DNA of 64,000 nucleotides from Streptomyces lunaelactis. Its GTDB lineage: Bacteria > Actinomycetota > Actinomycetes > Streptomycetales > Streptomycetaceae. Every line of letters starts with the position of its first letter. Within the stretch, counting starts at the first letter, position 1. The notes below the pieces were generated by a model. The model was not told the DNA's origin, did no database searches, and saw only the letters and a program-made list of their open reading frames with translations. Where the stretch lies: NCBI RefSeq assembly GCF_003054555.1, contig NZ_CP026304.1, positions 6,386,001 through 6,450,000 of the forward strand, written 5' to 3'. This document shows positions 35,516 to 43,925 of the stretch, in pieces. The position numbers and the translations under genes are program-made.

Positions 35516-35553
35516 GCGGAACCCCGGCATCCAGAGCGTTGCCGGGGTTCCGC
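35516..35553 (+). terminator. terminator of the M16 operon
   Basis: GCGGAACCCCGGC pairs perfectly with GCCGGGGTTCCGC around a 12-nt loop and is followed by CTTTT. Confidence 0.85.
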
Positions 35554-35702
35554 CTTTTGTCCGTTTTATTGGAGAGGTTGCCTGTCTGCCCTGTGGCGTG
35601 CGCTACAAAAGGGGCTGTCTGTTTGGTGATTGAAAGATGAGCCGCCTAGCGTCGGTGCGGCTGTCCGCCAGTAGCCCGCCGCATCCGCGGCATCGGACAG
35701 CC

Positions 35703-35845
35703 ATCGCCGAGTCCCCGTCAGGCGCGAGCCTGGGGAGCCGGGGACCCACTCAGTCCCTGGGGTGAATCGGGCGCCTTCGCACCTGGAGGGGCCCGTAGGA
35801 GACCTTCCTGCTCCGAACCCGTCAGCTAACCCGGTAGGCGAGAAG
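35703..35845 (+). promoter_or_regulatory. ydaO/yuaA (cyclic di-AMP) riboswitch
   Basis: The leader of the M23 peptidase gene carries the blocks I associate with the ydaO class, in order: GGGGAGCCGGGGACCCA (from 35732), GGGGTGAATC (around 35759), AGGGGCCCG with AGGAGACCTTCCTGCTCC, and CCGAACCCGTCAGCTAACCC followed by GGTAGGCGAGAAGG. In actinobacteria these riboswitches sit before cell-wall hydrolase genes and shut them off when c-di-AMP is high. It ends about 25 nt before the ATG at 35868, so control may be through termination or ribosome access. Confidence 0.88.
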
Positions 35846-35867
35846 GAAGGAAAGGATCAGCCACTTC

Positions 35868-36638
35868 ATGGCGTTCACCCGTGCCACCGGGAAGCACCGT
35901 GCCCCGGGCCGAATGACGCGCAAGAAGGCGAACTTCGCCGGCGTCGCGGCTCTCGCCACCACTGGCGTCATCGGAACCCTCGCTTCCCCGGCGCTCGCTG
36001 CCGAGACCGGCGCGACCACCGTGGAGGACACCGGCCTGACCCAGATCGTGGCCGCCGACTCCCTCGCCGACCAGATCGCCGACCAGGCCGCCGCCCAGAA
36101 GCAGGAGGCCGCTGAGGCCGCCGCCAAGGCGAAGGCCGAGGCCGAGGCGAAGCGCAAGGCGGAAGCCCGCGCCAAGGAGGCCCGCGAGGCCAAGGAGCGC
36201 GCCGCCCGTGAGGCCGAGCGCAAGCGCCTGAACTCCTTCGTGTCGCCGATCAGCGGCAGTTACGTCTCCACCGGCTACCAGGCCGGCGGCGCCGTCTGGT
36301 CCTCCGGCAGCCACACCGGCATCGACTTCCACGCCGCGTCCGGCACGTCCGTGCACGCGGTGGGCCTGGGCACCGTCGTCGAGGCCGGCTGGGGCGGCGC
36401 GTACGGCAACAACGTCGTGATCAAGATGAACGACGGCTCGTACACGCAGTACGGCCACCTCTCGTCCATCAGCGTCTCGGTCGGCCAGAGCGTGACCCCG
36501 GGTCAGCGGATCGGCCTCTCCGGCGCGACCGGCAACACCAGCGGGCCGCACCTCCACTTCGAGGCCAGGACCAGCCCCGAGTACGGCTCCGACATCAACC
36601 CGCTCGCGTACCTGCGCGCGCACGGCGTGAACGTCTGA
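35868..36638 (+). CDS. secreted M23 (LytM-type) cell-wall endopeptidase
   Basis: This 256-residue precursor has a signal peptide of about 43 residues (ending ASPALAAET). An Ala/Glu/Lys-rich coiled coil covers residues about 62-122 (QEAAEAAAKAKAEAEAKRKA). The C-terminal M23 domain has the zinc ligands HTGIDF (HxxxD), YGHLS and GPHLHFE. It is a metallo-endopeptidase predicted to cut peptidoglycan stem peptides or bridges outside the membrane, used in growth, germination or sporulation remodelling. The gene is preceded by a ydaO-type c-di-AMP riboswitch, so its level should fall when c-di-AMP is high. The ribosome binding site region AAGGAAGGAAAGGA overlaps the 3' end of the riboswitch region. 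A perfect hairpin follows. Confidence 0.93.
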   Translation: MAFTRATGKHRAPGRMTRKKANFAGVAALATTGVIGTLASPALAAETGATTVEDTGLTQIVAADSLADQIADQAAAQKQEAAEAAAKAKAEAEAKRKAEARAKEAREAKERAAREAERKRLNSFVSPISGSYVSTGYQAGGAVWSSGSHTGIDFHAASGTSVHAVGLGTVVEAGWGGAYGNNVVIKMNDGSYTQYGHLSSISVSVGQSVTPGQRIGLSGATGNTSGPHLHFEARTSPEYGSDINPLAYLRAHGVNV

Positions 36639-36660
36639 GCGCAGCTCCGCGGAACTGCTC

Positions 36661-36697
36661 ACCGAAGGCCCCGGCACCCCCCGCCGGGGCCTTCGGT
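36661..36697 (+). terminator. terminator of the M23 gene
   Basis: ACCGAAGGCCCCGGC pairs perfectly (15 bp) with its complement around ACCCCCC and is followed by a short GTT tract. Confidence 0.88.
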
Positions 36698-36838
36698 GTT
36701 TGCCGCGCACCTGGACCCCTGGCCAAAAGATATCCATGGATTCCGGTGGGCCATCGGAAAATCCGGCCCACTGCAATAGAGTCACCGGACAGACGTCAAT
36801 CGGCTGCGTTTCGCGCGGATTAAAGCGGAGGTTCGGTC

Positions 36839-37516
36839 ATGCGCATTCCCGCGCACTCGGTATGCACGGCGATCCGCGACGACATCGTCTCCGGTGTATT
36901 CGAGCGCGGCAGCCGGCTCACCGAGGAGCAGCTGGCCCGCCGCTACGGCGTCTCCCGCGTCCCGGTGCGCGAAGCCCTTCGCACCCTGGAGTCCGAGGGC
37001 TTCGTCACCACTCGCCGGCACGCCGGCGCTTGCGTCGCCGAGCCCACCGAGCGGGAGGCCGCCGACCTCCTGGAGATCCGGATGCTGCTGGAGCCCATGG
37101 GCGCGGCGCGTGCCGCCCAGCGTCGTACCGACGCACACCTCAAAGTGCTGCGTGGCCTGGTCAGACTGGGTCAGGAGCGGGCCCGCCGCGGCCAGGGCGA
37201 GGATCTGCGGTCACTGGGCGGATGGTTCCACGAGACGCTCGCCCAGGCCTCCGGCAGCCCCGCGCTGATCGCCCTGCTCACCCAGCTGCGGCACAAGATC
37301 GCCTGGATGTACGCCGTCGAGCAGCCGGCCAAGCCCATGGAGTCCTGGGCCGAGCACGGCGCGATCGTGGACGCCGTGGCGCGCGGCGACGTGGAGAGGG
37401 CGCGGGCGCTGACGGCCCTGCACACCGAACGGGCCACCGCCGCGCACCGGCTGCGCCGCCCCGAGCGCGTGAGGACTTCGCAACATCCCGTAAACACCGC
37501 GAGCGTCCAGCATTAA
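36839..37516 (+). CDS. GntR/FadR-family transcriptional regulator
   Basis: This 225-residue protein has an N-terminal GntR winged helix (CTAIRDDIVSGVFERGSRLT, then RRYGVSRVPVREALRTLESE). The C-terminal FCD domain (residues about 85-200) contains LLEIRMLLEPMGAARAAQRR, WFHETLAQASG and EHGAIVDAVARGDVERARAL, where the His/Asp positions form the metal/ligand site. It likely represses a carboxylate- or sugar-acid-responsive target, which cannot be identified here. The gene is convergent with ptsH, and a shared hairpin lies between them. Confidence 0.88.
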   Translation: MRIPAHSVCTAIRDDIVSGVFERGSRLTEEQLARRYGVSRVPVREALRTLESEGFVTTRRHAGACVAEPTEREAADLLEIRMLLEPMGAARAAQRRTDAHLKVLRGLVRLGQERARRGQGEDLRSLGGWFHETLAQASGSPALIALLTQLRHKIAWMYAVEQPAKPMESWAEHGAIVDAVARGDVERARALTALHTERATAAHRLRRPERVRTSQHPVNTASVQH

Positions 37517-37601
37517 CAGTGGCGCCGTATACAAAGGAAAGATATCCGCGGGACTTCTTTTCTGCTGCCCGAAATTGAATGGCACCGGGACCCGGAAAAG
37601 A

Positions 37602-37643
37602 ACGAAGCCGTGGTGCCCCGAATTCGGGACGCCACGGCTTCGT
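37602..37643. terminator. bidirectional terminator between GntR and ptsH
   Basis: ACGAAGCCGTGG and its complement CCACGGCTTCGT enclose a second inner palindrome CCCGAATTCGGG. The two together make a long interrupted stem between convergent genes. Confidence 0.8.
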
Positions 37644-37666
37644 GATGGGTCATTCGGCAGTCCGGC

Positions 37667-37948
37667 TCAGACGGTCTCGGGGAGCTCCTCGAGACCCTCG
37701 GCGACCAGCTTGGCCAGACGGTCCAGGGCGGCGTCGGCGCCGTCCGCCTCGGAGGCGAGCACGATCTCCTCGCCACCCTGGGCACCCAGGCCGAGCACCG
37801 CGAGCATGGAGGCGGCGTTGACCGGGTTGCCCTCCGCCTTGGCGATCGTCATGGGGACGCCGGCGGCCGTGGCGGCACGGACGAAGATGGAAGCGGGGCG
37901 GGCGTGCAGGCCCTCGGCCCAGCCGACATTGACGCGGCGCTCAGCCAT
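37667..37948 (-). CDS. ptsH: phosphocarrier protein HPr
   Basis: This 93-residue protein begins MAERRVNVGWAEGLHARPAS, with GAAGGG upstream of the ATG. The phosphorylated histidine is in LHARPAS (His15), and the segment NAASMLAVLGLGAQGGEEI matches the second conserved block of HPr, where most Firmicutes have the regulatory Ser46 (here the Ser of AASML). HPr passes phosphate from PEP via enzyme I to sugar permeases of the phosphotransferase system in the cytoplasm. It is monocistronic and divergent from the Pat-like gene. In Streptomyces enzyme I is encoded elsewhere, which fits its absence here. Confidence 0.95.
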   Translation of the reverse strand: MAERRVNVGWAEGLHARPASIFVRAATAAGVPMTIAKAEGNPVNAASMLAVLGLGAQGGEEIVLASEADGADAALDRLAKLVAEGLEELPETV

Positions 37949-38109
37949 GGTGTTGCCCTTCAAGTCTTAGCGGGTTGTCTAGACCAGTCTCTCATGCGTT
38001 GCCGCGTGCTCATAGCGACCCCGGGCCCCGGAACGCCGCCGATCGGCCTCCTCAGACTGCCCCGCGGCAACCTCCTCCGCGACCGGTGCGTGAGCCGTAC
38101 GCTTTCCCC

Positions 38110-41004
38110 ATGCAGACCTCGTCGGATCACGCTTACCCCGACCACTGGGAAGCGGACGTGGTGCTGCGCGACGGTGCCACCGCGCACATCAGGCCCATCA
38201 CCACCGACGACGCCGAACGCCTGGTCAGCTTCTACGAGCAGGTCTCCGACGAGTCGAAGTACTACCGCTTCTTCGCGCCCTATCCCAGGCTCTCCGACAA
38301 GGACGTCCACCGGTTCACCCATCACGACTATGTGGACCGGGTGGGTCTGGCTGTCACCGTGGGCGGCGAGTTCATCGCCACCGTCCGCTACGACCGGATC
38401 AACGCCGATGGCCGGCCCGCCACCGCCCCCGCCGACGAGGCCGAGGTCGCCTTCCTCGTCCAGGACGCCCACCAGGGGCGCGGCGTCGCCTCCGCCCTGC
38501 TCGAGCACATCGCCGAGGTCGCCCGCGAGCGCGGCATCCGGCGCTTCGCCGCCGAGGTGCTGCCCGCCAACAACAAGATGATCAAGGTGTTCCGGGATGC
38601 CCGCTACACCCAGAAGCGCAGCTTCGAGGACGGCTCCGTCCATCTGACCCTCGACCTTGAACCGACCGCCGAGTCCCTCGCGGTCCAGCGCGGCCGCGAA
38701 CAGCGCGCGGAGGCCCGCTCGGTGCAACGCCTCCTCGCACCCGGGTCGGTCGCCGTCATCGGCACCGGCCGCGCGACCGGCGGCGTGGGCCGCACCGCCC
38801 TGCGCAACCTCCTCAACGCCGGATTCACCGGTCGCACATACGCCGTGAACACCGCCTTCCCCGAGGACCTGACCGAGGTGGACGGCGTCCCGGCCCACCG
38901 CTCCGTCGGCGAGATCGGGGAGACCGTCGATCTCGCGGTCGTCGCCGTTCCGGCCGAACGGGTGCCCGAGGTCGTCGCCGACTGCGGCGAGCACGGCGTC
39001 CAGGGCCTGGTCGTCCTCACCGCGGGATACGCCGAAAGCGGGGCCGCCGGACTGGAGCTCCAGCGCGAACTGGTGCGGCTGGCCCGCTCGTACGGCATGC
39101 GCGTCATCGGTCCCAATTCCTTCGGCATCATCAGCACTTCGGACACCGTCCGCCTCAATGCCTCGCTGGCCCCCGAGGCCCCTGCCCCAGGCCGCATCGG
39201 CCTCTTCACCCAGTCCGGCGCGATCGGCATCGCCCTCCTCTCGGGGCTGCACAGGCGTGGCGCGGGGCTGTCCTCCTTCATCTCCTCGGGCAACCGCGCG
39301 GATGTGTCCGGCAACGACTTTCTGCAGTACTGGTACGAGGACCCGGACACCGATGTGGTCCTGCTCTACCTGGAATCGATCGGCAACCCCCGCAAGTTCA
39401 CCCGGCTCGCCCGGCGTACGGCCGCGGTGAAGCCGGTCGTCGTGGTCAAGGGCGCCCGGCACAGCGGAAGCGCGCCGCCCGGACACGCTGTCCCGGTGAC
39501 CCGGATCCCGGACGCCACGGTCGGCGCGCTGCTCCGTCAGGCGGGCGTGATCCGCGTCGACACCGTCACCGAACTCGTCGACGCGGGCCTGCTCCTCGCC
39601 GGCCAGCCGCTGCCGGCGGGGCCGCGGGTCGCGATCCTCGGCAACTCCGAGTCGCTCGGCCTCCTCACGTACGACGCCTGCCTCGCCGAGGGCCTGCGCC
39701 CGCTCCGGCCCCGGGACCTCACGACGGCGGCCACGCCCGCGGACTTCCGCGCCGCCCTGGCCGAGGCCCTGCTGGACAAGTCCTGCGACGCGGTCGTGGT
39801 TACGGCCATCCCGTGGGTGGGGGAGAACGGCGTCACGGAGTCGGGCGACGGCGAGGTGCTGGCGGCAGCCCTGCGCGCGGCGGCGACGACTGCCCCGGCC
39901 AAGCCGGTGGCGGTGGTCCATGTGGAGATCGGCGGCCTGGCCGAGGCCCTGGCGGCCGCCTCCAGTACGCGCACGGGCCCGGCCCCGAAGGCGGACGATC
40001 CCGAGGACGACACCAGGGGAGTCCCGGATGCCGCCGCCCGGCCCCGCCACCCCACCCGCCCACCGGCGCCGAGCACGGCCGGTGTGTCCGCGGCCGTCCG
40101 CTACGCGGCCCCGGCTCCCGCGAGCGCCCCGCACGCCGCCCGTATCCCCGCCTACCCGGCCGCCGAGCGGGCCGTCCGTGCTCTGTCCGAGGCCGTGAAG
40201 TACGCCCAGTGGCGCCGGGAGGCCGCCGAGCCCGGCAAGGTGCCCGAGTACGAGGACATCGACGAGGTGGGCGCCGCCGCCCGGATCGAGAGCCTGCTCG
40301 GAGGGATCTCGGACCGTGGCGGCACCCTCGACCCGGCCGCCGCCCGCGAGCTGCTCGGCCGGTACGGCATCTGTGTACGCCCGACCCACCCCGCACCCGG
40401 CCCCGACGCCGCCGTGGCGGCAGCAGATCGCCTCGGCTACCCCGTCGCCCTCAAGACCACCGCCCCGCACCTGCGCCACCGCGCCGACCTCGGCGGCGTA
40501 CGGCTGGATCTGGCCAATGAGGAGCAACTGCGGCAGGCCTACCGAGAGTTGACCGACGCCTTCGGCAAGCCAGCGGAGCTGCAGCCGGTCGTCCAGGCGA
40601 TGGCCCCACGCGGCGTGGACACCGTCGTACGCGCGGCCATCGACCCCGCCGTCGGCGCCGTGCTCTCCTTCGGGCTGGCCGGAGCCGCCTCCGAGCTGCT
40701 CGGCGACACCGCCCACCGGCTCGTCCCCGCCACCGACCGGGACGCCGCCGAGCTCATCAGAAGCATCCGGACGGCCCCGCTCCTCTTCGGCTGGCGCGGC
40801 TCCGCGCCCGTCGACACCCCGGCTCTCGAGGAGCTGCTGCTGCGGGTGTCACGACTGGTCGACGACCATCCCGAAGTGGTCGCGATCAGCCTCGAACCGG
40901 TCGTTGTCGCTCAGCGTGGTCTGTCCGTGCTCGGCGCGTCCGTACGGCTCGCGCCGCCGCCCGCCCGCACCGACCTCGGCCCCCGCCGACTCCCCAGCTA
41001 CTGA
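38110..41004 (+). CDS. Pat-like protein acetyltransferase: GNAT fused to NDP-forming acyl-CoA synthetase
   Basis: This 964-residue protein has the GNAT domain first (residues 12-185), with acetyl-CoA-binding VQDAHQGRGVASALLEHIAE. The CoA-binding Rossmann domain follows (from VAVIGTGRATGGVGRTALRN, about residue 212), then the succinyl-CoA-ligase-like domain (GRIGLFTQSGAIGIALLSGL) and an ATP-grasp domain near the C-terminus (ALKTTAPHLRHRADLGGVRL). This GNAT-first order is, from recall, that of S. lividans PatA, which acetylates and inactivates acyl-CoA synthetases. Enterobacterial Pat has the GNAT last. The loop holding the phospho-histidine in true synthetases (SHTGA) reads GHAVPV here, so synthetase activity is doubtful. 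A Pro/Ala-rich linker sits at about residues 618-680. It likely couples acyl-CoA status to enzyme acetylation. Confidence 0.85.
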   Translation: MQTSSDHAYPDHWEADVVLRDGATAHIRPITTDDAERLVSFYEQVSDESKYYRFFAPYPRLSDKDVHRFTHHDYVDRVGLAVTVGGEFIATVRYDRINADGRPATAPADEAEVAFLVQDAHQGRGVASALLEHIAEVARERGIRRFAAEVLPANNKMIKVFRDARYTQKRSFEDGSVHLTLDLEPTAESLAVQRGREQRAEARSVQRLLAPGSVAVIGTGRATGGVGRTALRNLLNAGFTGRTYAVNTAFPEDLTEVDGVPAHRSVGEIGETVDLAVVAVPAERVPEVVADCGEHGVQGLVVLTAGYAESGAAGLELQRELVRLARSYGMRVIGPNSFGIISTSDTVRLNASLAPEAPAPGRIGLFTQSGAIGIALLSGLHRRGAGLSSFISSGNRADVSGNDFLQYWYEDPDTDVVLLYLESIGNPRKFTRLARRTAAVKPVVVVKGARHSGSAPPGHAVPVTRIPDATVGALLRQAGVIRVDTVTELVDAGLLLAGQPLPAGPRVAILGNSESLGLLTYDACLAEGLRPLRPRDLTTAATPADFRAALAEALLDKSCDAVVVTAIPWVGENGVTESGDGEVLAAALRAAATTAPAKPVAVVHVEIGGLAEALAAASSTRTGPAPKADDPEDDTRGVPDAAARPRHPTRPPAPSTAGVSAAVRYAAPAPASAPHAARIPAYPAAERAVRALSEAVKYAQWRREAAEPGKVPEYEDIDEVGAAARIESLLGGISDRGGTLDPAAARELLGRYGICVRPTHPAPGPDAAVAAADRLGYPVALKTTAPHLRHRADLGGVRLDLANEEQLRQAYRELTDAFGKPAELQPVVQAMAPRGVDTVVRAAIDPAVGAVLSFGLAGAASELLGDTAHRLVPATDRDAAELIRSIRTAPLLFGWRGSAPVDTPALEELLLRVSRLVDDHPEVVAISLEPVVVAQRGLSVLGASVRLAPPPARTDLGPRRLPSY

Positions 41005-41042
41005 GCGCTCAGCGCCCCCCGGGGCCCCGTAGGATGGACCCC

Positions 41043-41627
41043 ATGGCGAAGACCGGTACGACGACCCAGGGGCTGCGCGCGGCGATCGAGCGAAGCGGCT
41101 ATTACCCGGCCCTCGTGGCCGAGGCGGTGGAGGCCGCTGTCGGTGGCGAGCAGATCGCGTCGTTCCTGGTGCACCAGGAGACCACCTTCGACGCGAACGA
41201 GGTGCGTCGCCATGTCACCGTCCTCGTCCTGACGGCCAACCGCTTCATCGTCAGCCACACCGACGAGCAGGCCGCCGACACCAGCTCCCCGACGCCGTAC
41301 GCCACCACCTCCACCGAATCGGTCAAGCTCGGCCGTATCTCGTCGGTCGTGGTCAGCCGCGTCGTCGCCAACCCCGAGTCGTACACCCCGGGCACCCTGC
41401 CCCGCGAGGTCGTCCTCACCATCGGCTGGGGCGCCGTCGCCCGTCTCGACCTGGAGCCCGCCGCCTGCGGCGACCCCAACTGCGAGGCCGATCACGGCTA
41501 CACCGGCAACTCCACCGCGGACGATCTGAGCCTGCGCGTCAGCGAGGCCGGCGACGGCCCGGACGCGGTCCGCCAGACCCTCGTCTTCGCCCAGTCGCTC
41601 TCCGAAGCCACGGCAGCCACGCGCTGA
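41043..41627 (+). CDS. DUF5998 protein
   Basis: This 194-residue protein begins MAKTGTTTQGLRAAIERSGY. The ATG at 41043 is chosen over 41034 because AGGA lies 8 nt before it. Conserved strands include VAEAVEAAVGGEQIASFLVH, HVTVLVLTANRFIVSHTDEQ and SVKLGRISSVVVSRVVANPE, with CGDPNCEADHGYTG near the end. I recognise it as the uncharacterised actinobacterial family DUF5998. It has no signal peptide or membrane helix. Its stop overlaps the start of the phosphodiesterase gene (TGATG), so the two are translationally coupled and may work together; the role is unknown. Confidence 0.85.
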   Translation: MAKTGTTTQGLRAAIERSGYYPALVAEAVEAAVGGEQIASFLVHQETTFDANEVRRHVTVLVLTANRFIVSHTDEQAADTSSPTPYATTSTESVKLGRISSVVVSRVVANPESYTPGTLPREVVLTIGWGAVARLDLEPAACGDPNCEADHGYTGNSTADDLSLRVSEAGDGPDAVRQTLVFAQSLSEATAATR

Positions 41628-42820
41628 TGGCCCAGCACGCCCCCTGGCCGGACGACCCCGTTCCCCTCGCGCTCGACACCGCACCCGTCCCCGAGTACGG
41701 CACCGGATCGCTCGCCGATCTGCTGCCGACGCTCGCCGCGGGCCAGGGCGTACCGGGCCTGGCCCAGCAGATCCCCGAGCTCACCCCCGCCGACCGGAAC
41801 TGCGTCTTCCTGATCGACGGCCTCGGCTGGGAGCAGATCAAGAACCACCCGGACGAGGCGCCGTACCTCACCTCGCTGCTCGCCACCTCGCGCGGCGGCA
41901 CGGGCCGGCCCATCACAGCCGGTTTCCCCGCCACCACCGCCACCTCGCTCGCCTCCGTCGGTACCGGCCTGCCGCCCGGCGCGCACGGCCTGCCCGGCTA
42001 CACCGCGCGCAACCCGGAGACCGGCGAGCTGATGAACCAGCTGCGCTGGAAGCCGTGGACGCAGCCGCGCGTCTGGCAGCCGTACCCCACGGTCTTCCAG
42101 CTCGCCGACGAGGCGGGCGTGCACACCGCGCAGGTGTCCTCGCCGACCTTCCAGCACACCCCGCTCACCAAGATCGCGCTCAGCGGCGGCAGCTTCCTCG
42201 GCCGGCTCTCCGGCGAGGAGCGGATGGACCTGGCGGCCGAGCAACTGGCCGCGGGGGACCGGTCGCTGGTCTACACGTACTACAGCGACGTGGACGGCAA
42301 GGGCCACCGCTTCGGTGTCGACTCCGACGCCTGGCGCGGCCAGCTGATGTATGCCGACCGGCTGGCACAGCGGCTCGCCGAGCAGCTCCCGCCCCGCGCC
42401 ACCCTGTATGTCACCGCCGACCACGGCATGATCGACATCCCCTTCGACGAGCAGTCGCGCATCGACTTCGACGAGGACTGGGAGCTGCGTGCCGGAGTCG
42501 CCCTGCTGGGCGGTGAGGGCCGCGCCCGCCACATCTACGCCGTCCCGGGCGCCGAGGCGGATGTGCTCACCGTCTGGCGCGAGGTGCTCGGCGAGCAGTT
42601 CTGGGTGGCGAGCCGCGACGAGGCGATCGCGGCCGGCTGGTTCGGCCCGACGGTCGACGAGCGGGTGTACGGACGAATCGGCGACGTCGTCGCCGCGGCC
42701 CACGACGACGTGGTGATCACCGCCTCCGTCAATGAGCCGCACGAGTCGGCGATGGTCGGGATGCACGGCTCCATGACCCCCGTCGAGCAGCTCGTCCCGC
42801 TCCTCGAAGTACGCTCCTAG
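41627..42820 (+). CDS. alkaline-phosphatase-superfamily phosphodiesterase/nucleotide pyrophosphatase
   Basis: This 397-residue protein belongs to the type I phosphodiesterase family. Metal-binding and nucleophile motifs are visible: FLIDGLGWEQIK (first metal Asp), AGFPATTATSLASVGTG (nucleophile Thr), YYSDVDGKGHRFGVDS (Asp/His) and VTADHGMIDIP (Asp-His). The C-terminal GMHGSMTPVEQLVPLL supplies the last histidine. It would hydrolyse phosphodiester or pyrophosphate bonds of nucleotides or related compounds with two zinc ions. There is no obvious signal peptide, so it is predicted to be cytoplasmic. It is coupled to DUF5998, and its TAG stop is the outer edge of a MITE-like element. Confidence 0.9.
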   Translation: MAQHAPWPDDPVPLALDTAPVPEYGTGSLADLLPTLAAGQGVPGLAQQIPELTPADRNCVFLIDGLGWEQIKNHPDEAPYLTSLLATSRGGTGRPITAGFPATTATSLASVGTGLPPGAHGLPGYTARNPETGELMNQLRWKPWTQPRVWQPYPTVFQLADEAGVHTAQVSSPTFQHTPLTKIALSGGSFLGRLSGEERMDLAAEQLAAGDRSLVYTYYSDVDGKGHRFGVDSDAWRGQLMYADRLAQRLAEQLPPRATLYVTADHGMIDIPFDEQSRIDFDEDWELRAGVALLGGEGRARHIYAVPGAEADVLTVWREVLGEQFWVASRDEAIAAGWFGPTVDERVYGRIGDVVAAAHDDVVITASVNEPHESAMVGMHGSMTPVEQLVPLLEVRS

Positions 42821-42979
42821 GGGGTGTCTTTCGGATCTTGCCGGGCTCGCGTGCCCCGGCACGGCACCTCGTTGCGTGGTCGTCAGTCGCCGACGCTCCG
42901 CGTCGGCTCCTTCCTCCGCCTTGCGATGCACCACGCCAGACCCCGCTCACTGATCCGGCCTGATCCAAAAGACACCCCC
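42820..42979. mobile_element. 160-bp MITE-like element with terminal inverted repeats
   Basis: The left end GGGGGTGTCTTTCGGATC and the right end (read inward from 42979) GGGGGTGTCTTTTGGATC match at 17 of 18 positions, and similarity continues more loosely (TTGCCGGG versus AGGCCGGA). No open frame is supported. The interior includes a CCGACGCTCCGCGTCGG hairpin. I recall near-identical elements scattered in Streptomyces genomes. The first G of the left repeat is the last base of the upstream gene's stop codon. A target duplication is not evident. Confidence 0.7.
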
Positions 42980-43023
42980 TGACCGCCTCCCCTCACGCAG
43001 ACTCGAAAGGTCCTCAACTCCCC

Positions 43024-43674
43024 ATGCCCGAGCTGGTGTTCTTCTCCGGAACGATGGACTGCGGAAAGAGCACTTTGGCGCTCCAGATCGGACACAACCG
43101 TTCGGCCCGCGGGCTCCAGGGCGTGATCTTCACCCGTGACGACCGGGCGGGCGAGGGCAAACTGTCGTCCCGGCTGGGCCTGGTGACGGAGGCGGTCGAG
43201 GCCACCGAGGGCATGGACCTGTACGCGTACCTCGTCGACCAGCTCTCCAGGGGCGGCAAGGTCGATTACGTCATCGTCGATGAGGCGCAGTTCCTCGCCC
43301 CTGAGCAGATTGACCAACTGGCCCGGGTCGTCGACGACCTGGGACTGGACGTCTACGCCTTTGGTATCACGACGGACTTCCGCACCAAGCTCTTCCCCGG
43401 CTCCCAGCGGCTGATCGAGCTCGCAGACCGGATCGAGCACCTCCAGGTCGAGGCGCTGTGCTGGTGCGGCGCCCGTGCCACCCACAACGCTCGTACGGTG
43501 GGCGGTGAGATGGTCGTCGAAGGCGAACAGGTCGTGGTCGGCGACGTGAACCGCCCGGCCGAGGAGGTCGGCTACGAGGTTCTGTGCCGCCGCCACCACC
43601 GCCGCCGCATGACCAGTGCCTCGGCCCACGCCGGCGCCCTCTCCCCGGACGTCCTGCCGGTCAACCACGCCTGA
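43024..43674 (+). CDS. tdk: thymidine kinase (intact copy)
   Basis: This 216-residue protein of the TK1-like class begins MPELVFFSGTMDCGKSTLAL, with the complete P-loop SGTMDCGKST. The Mg/phosphate-binding DEAQFLAPEQ and the lasso/zinc region ALCWCGARATHNARTV and VLCRRHHRRRMT are present (Cys-x-Cys and Cys-x2-His ligands). It phosphorylates thymidine to dTMP for salvage. It is the only full-length copy in the window; a 5'-decayed paralogue lies at 51302-51910 and a 3' fragment at 60488-60669, all on the same strand. It is separated from the phosphodiesterase gene by a MITE-like element. Confidence 0.95.
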   Translation: MPELVFFSGTMDCGKSTLALQIGHNRSARGLQGVIFTRDDRAGEGKLSSRLGLVTEAVEATEGMDLYAYLVDQLSRGGKVDYVIVDEAQFLAPEQIDQLARVVDDLGLDVYAFGITTDFRTKLFPGSQRLIELADRIEHLQVEALCWCGARATHNARTVGGEMVVEGEQVVVGDVNRPAEEVGYEVLCRRHHRRRMTSASAHAGALSPDVLPVNHA

Positions 43675-43925
43675 CCGTCCTCCTCTATGCCCGTCCCCGT
43701 GGTCGTTTCTGGGAAGGCGCAGCACACGCCACCCGCGCCGTCCTCACCGGGATCCGCTGATGGCTCTCCGGCCGCAGGGATACCGCCCGCACCCCACCAA
43801 CATCACCAACAGAGTCACGGCCTTGCCGCTGGGCTCACGTCGCGTTGCGCACATTGCTCCCCATGCCTTCGCTGCTGTGAGTGGGGAGGGGCCGGCTCCA
43901 TGGCGGCGGGAGCGGCAGAGCGAAC

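Noticed and set aside
37960..40716. 918-codon antisense frame over the Pat-like gene
   Set aside because: The opposite strand has clear GNAT and synthetase motifs; the antisense frame has none.
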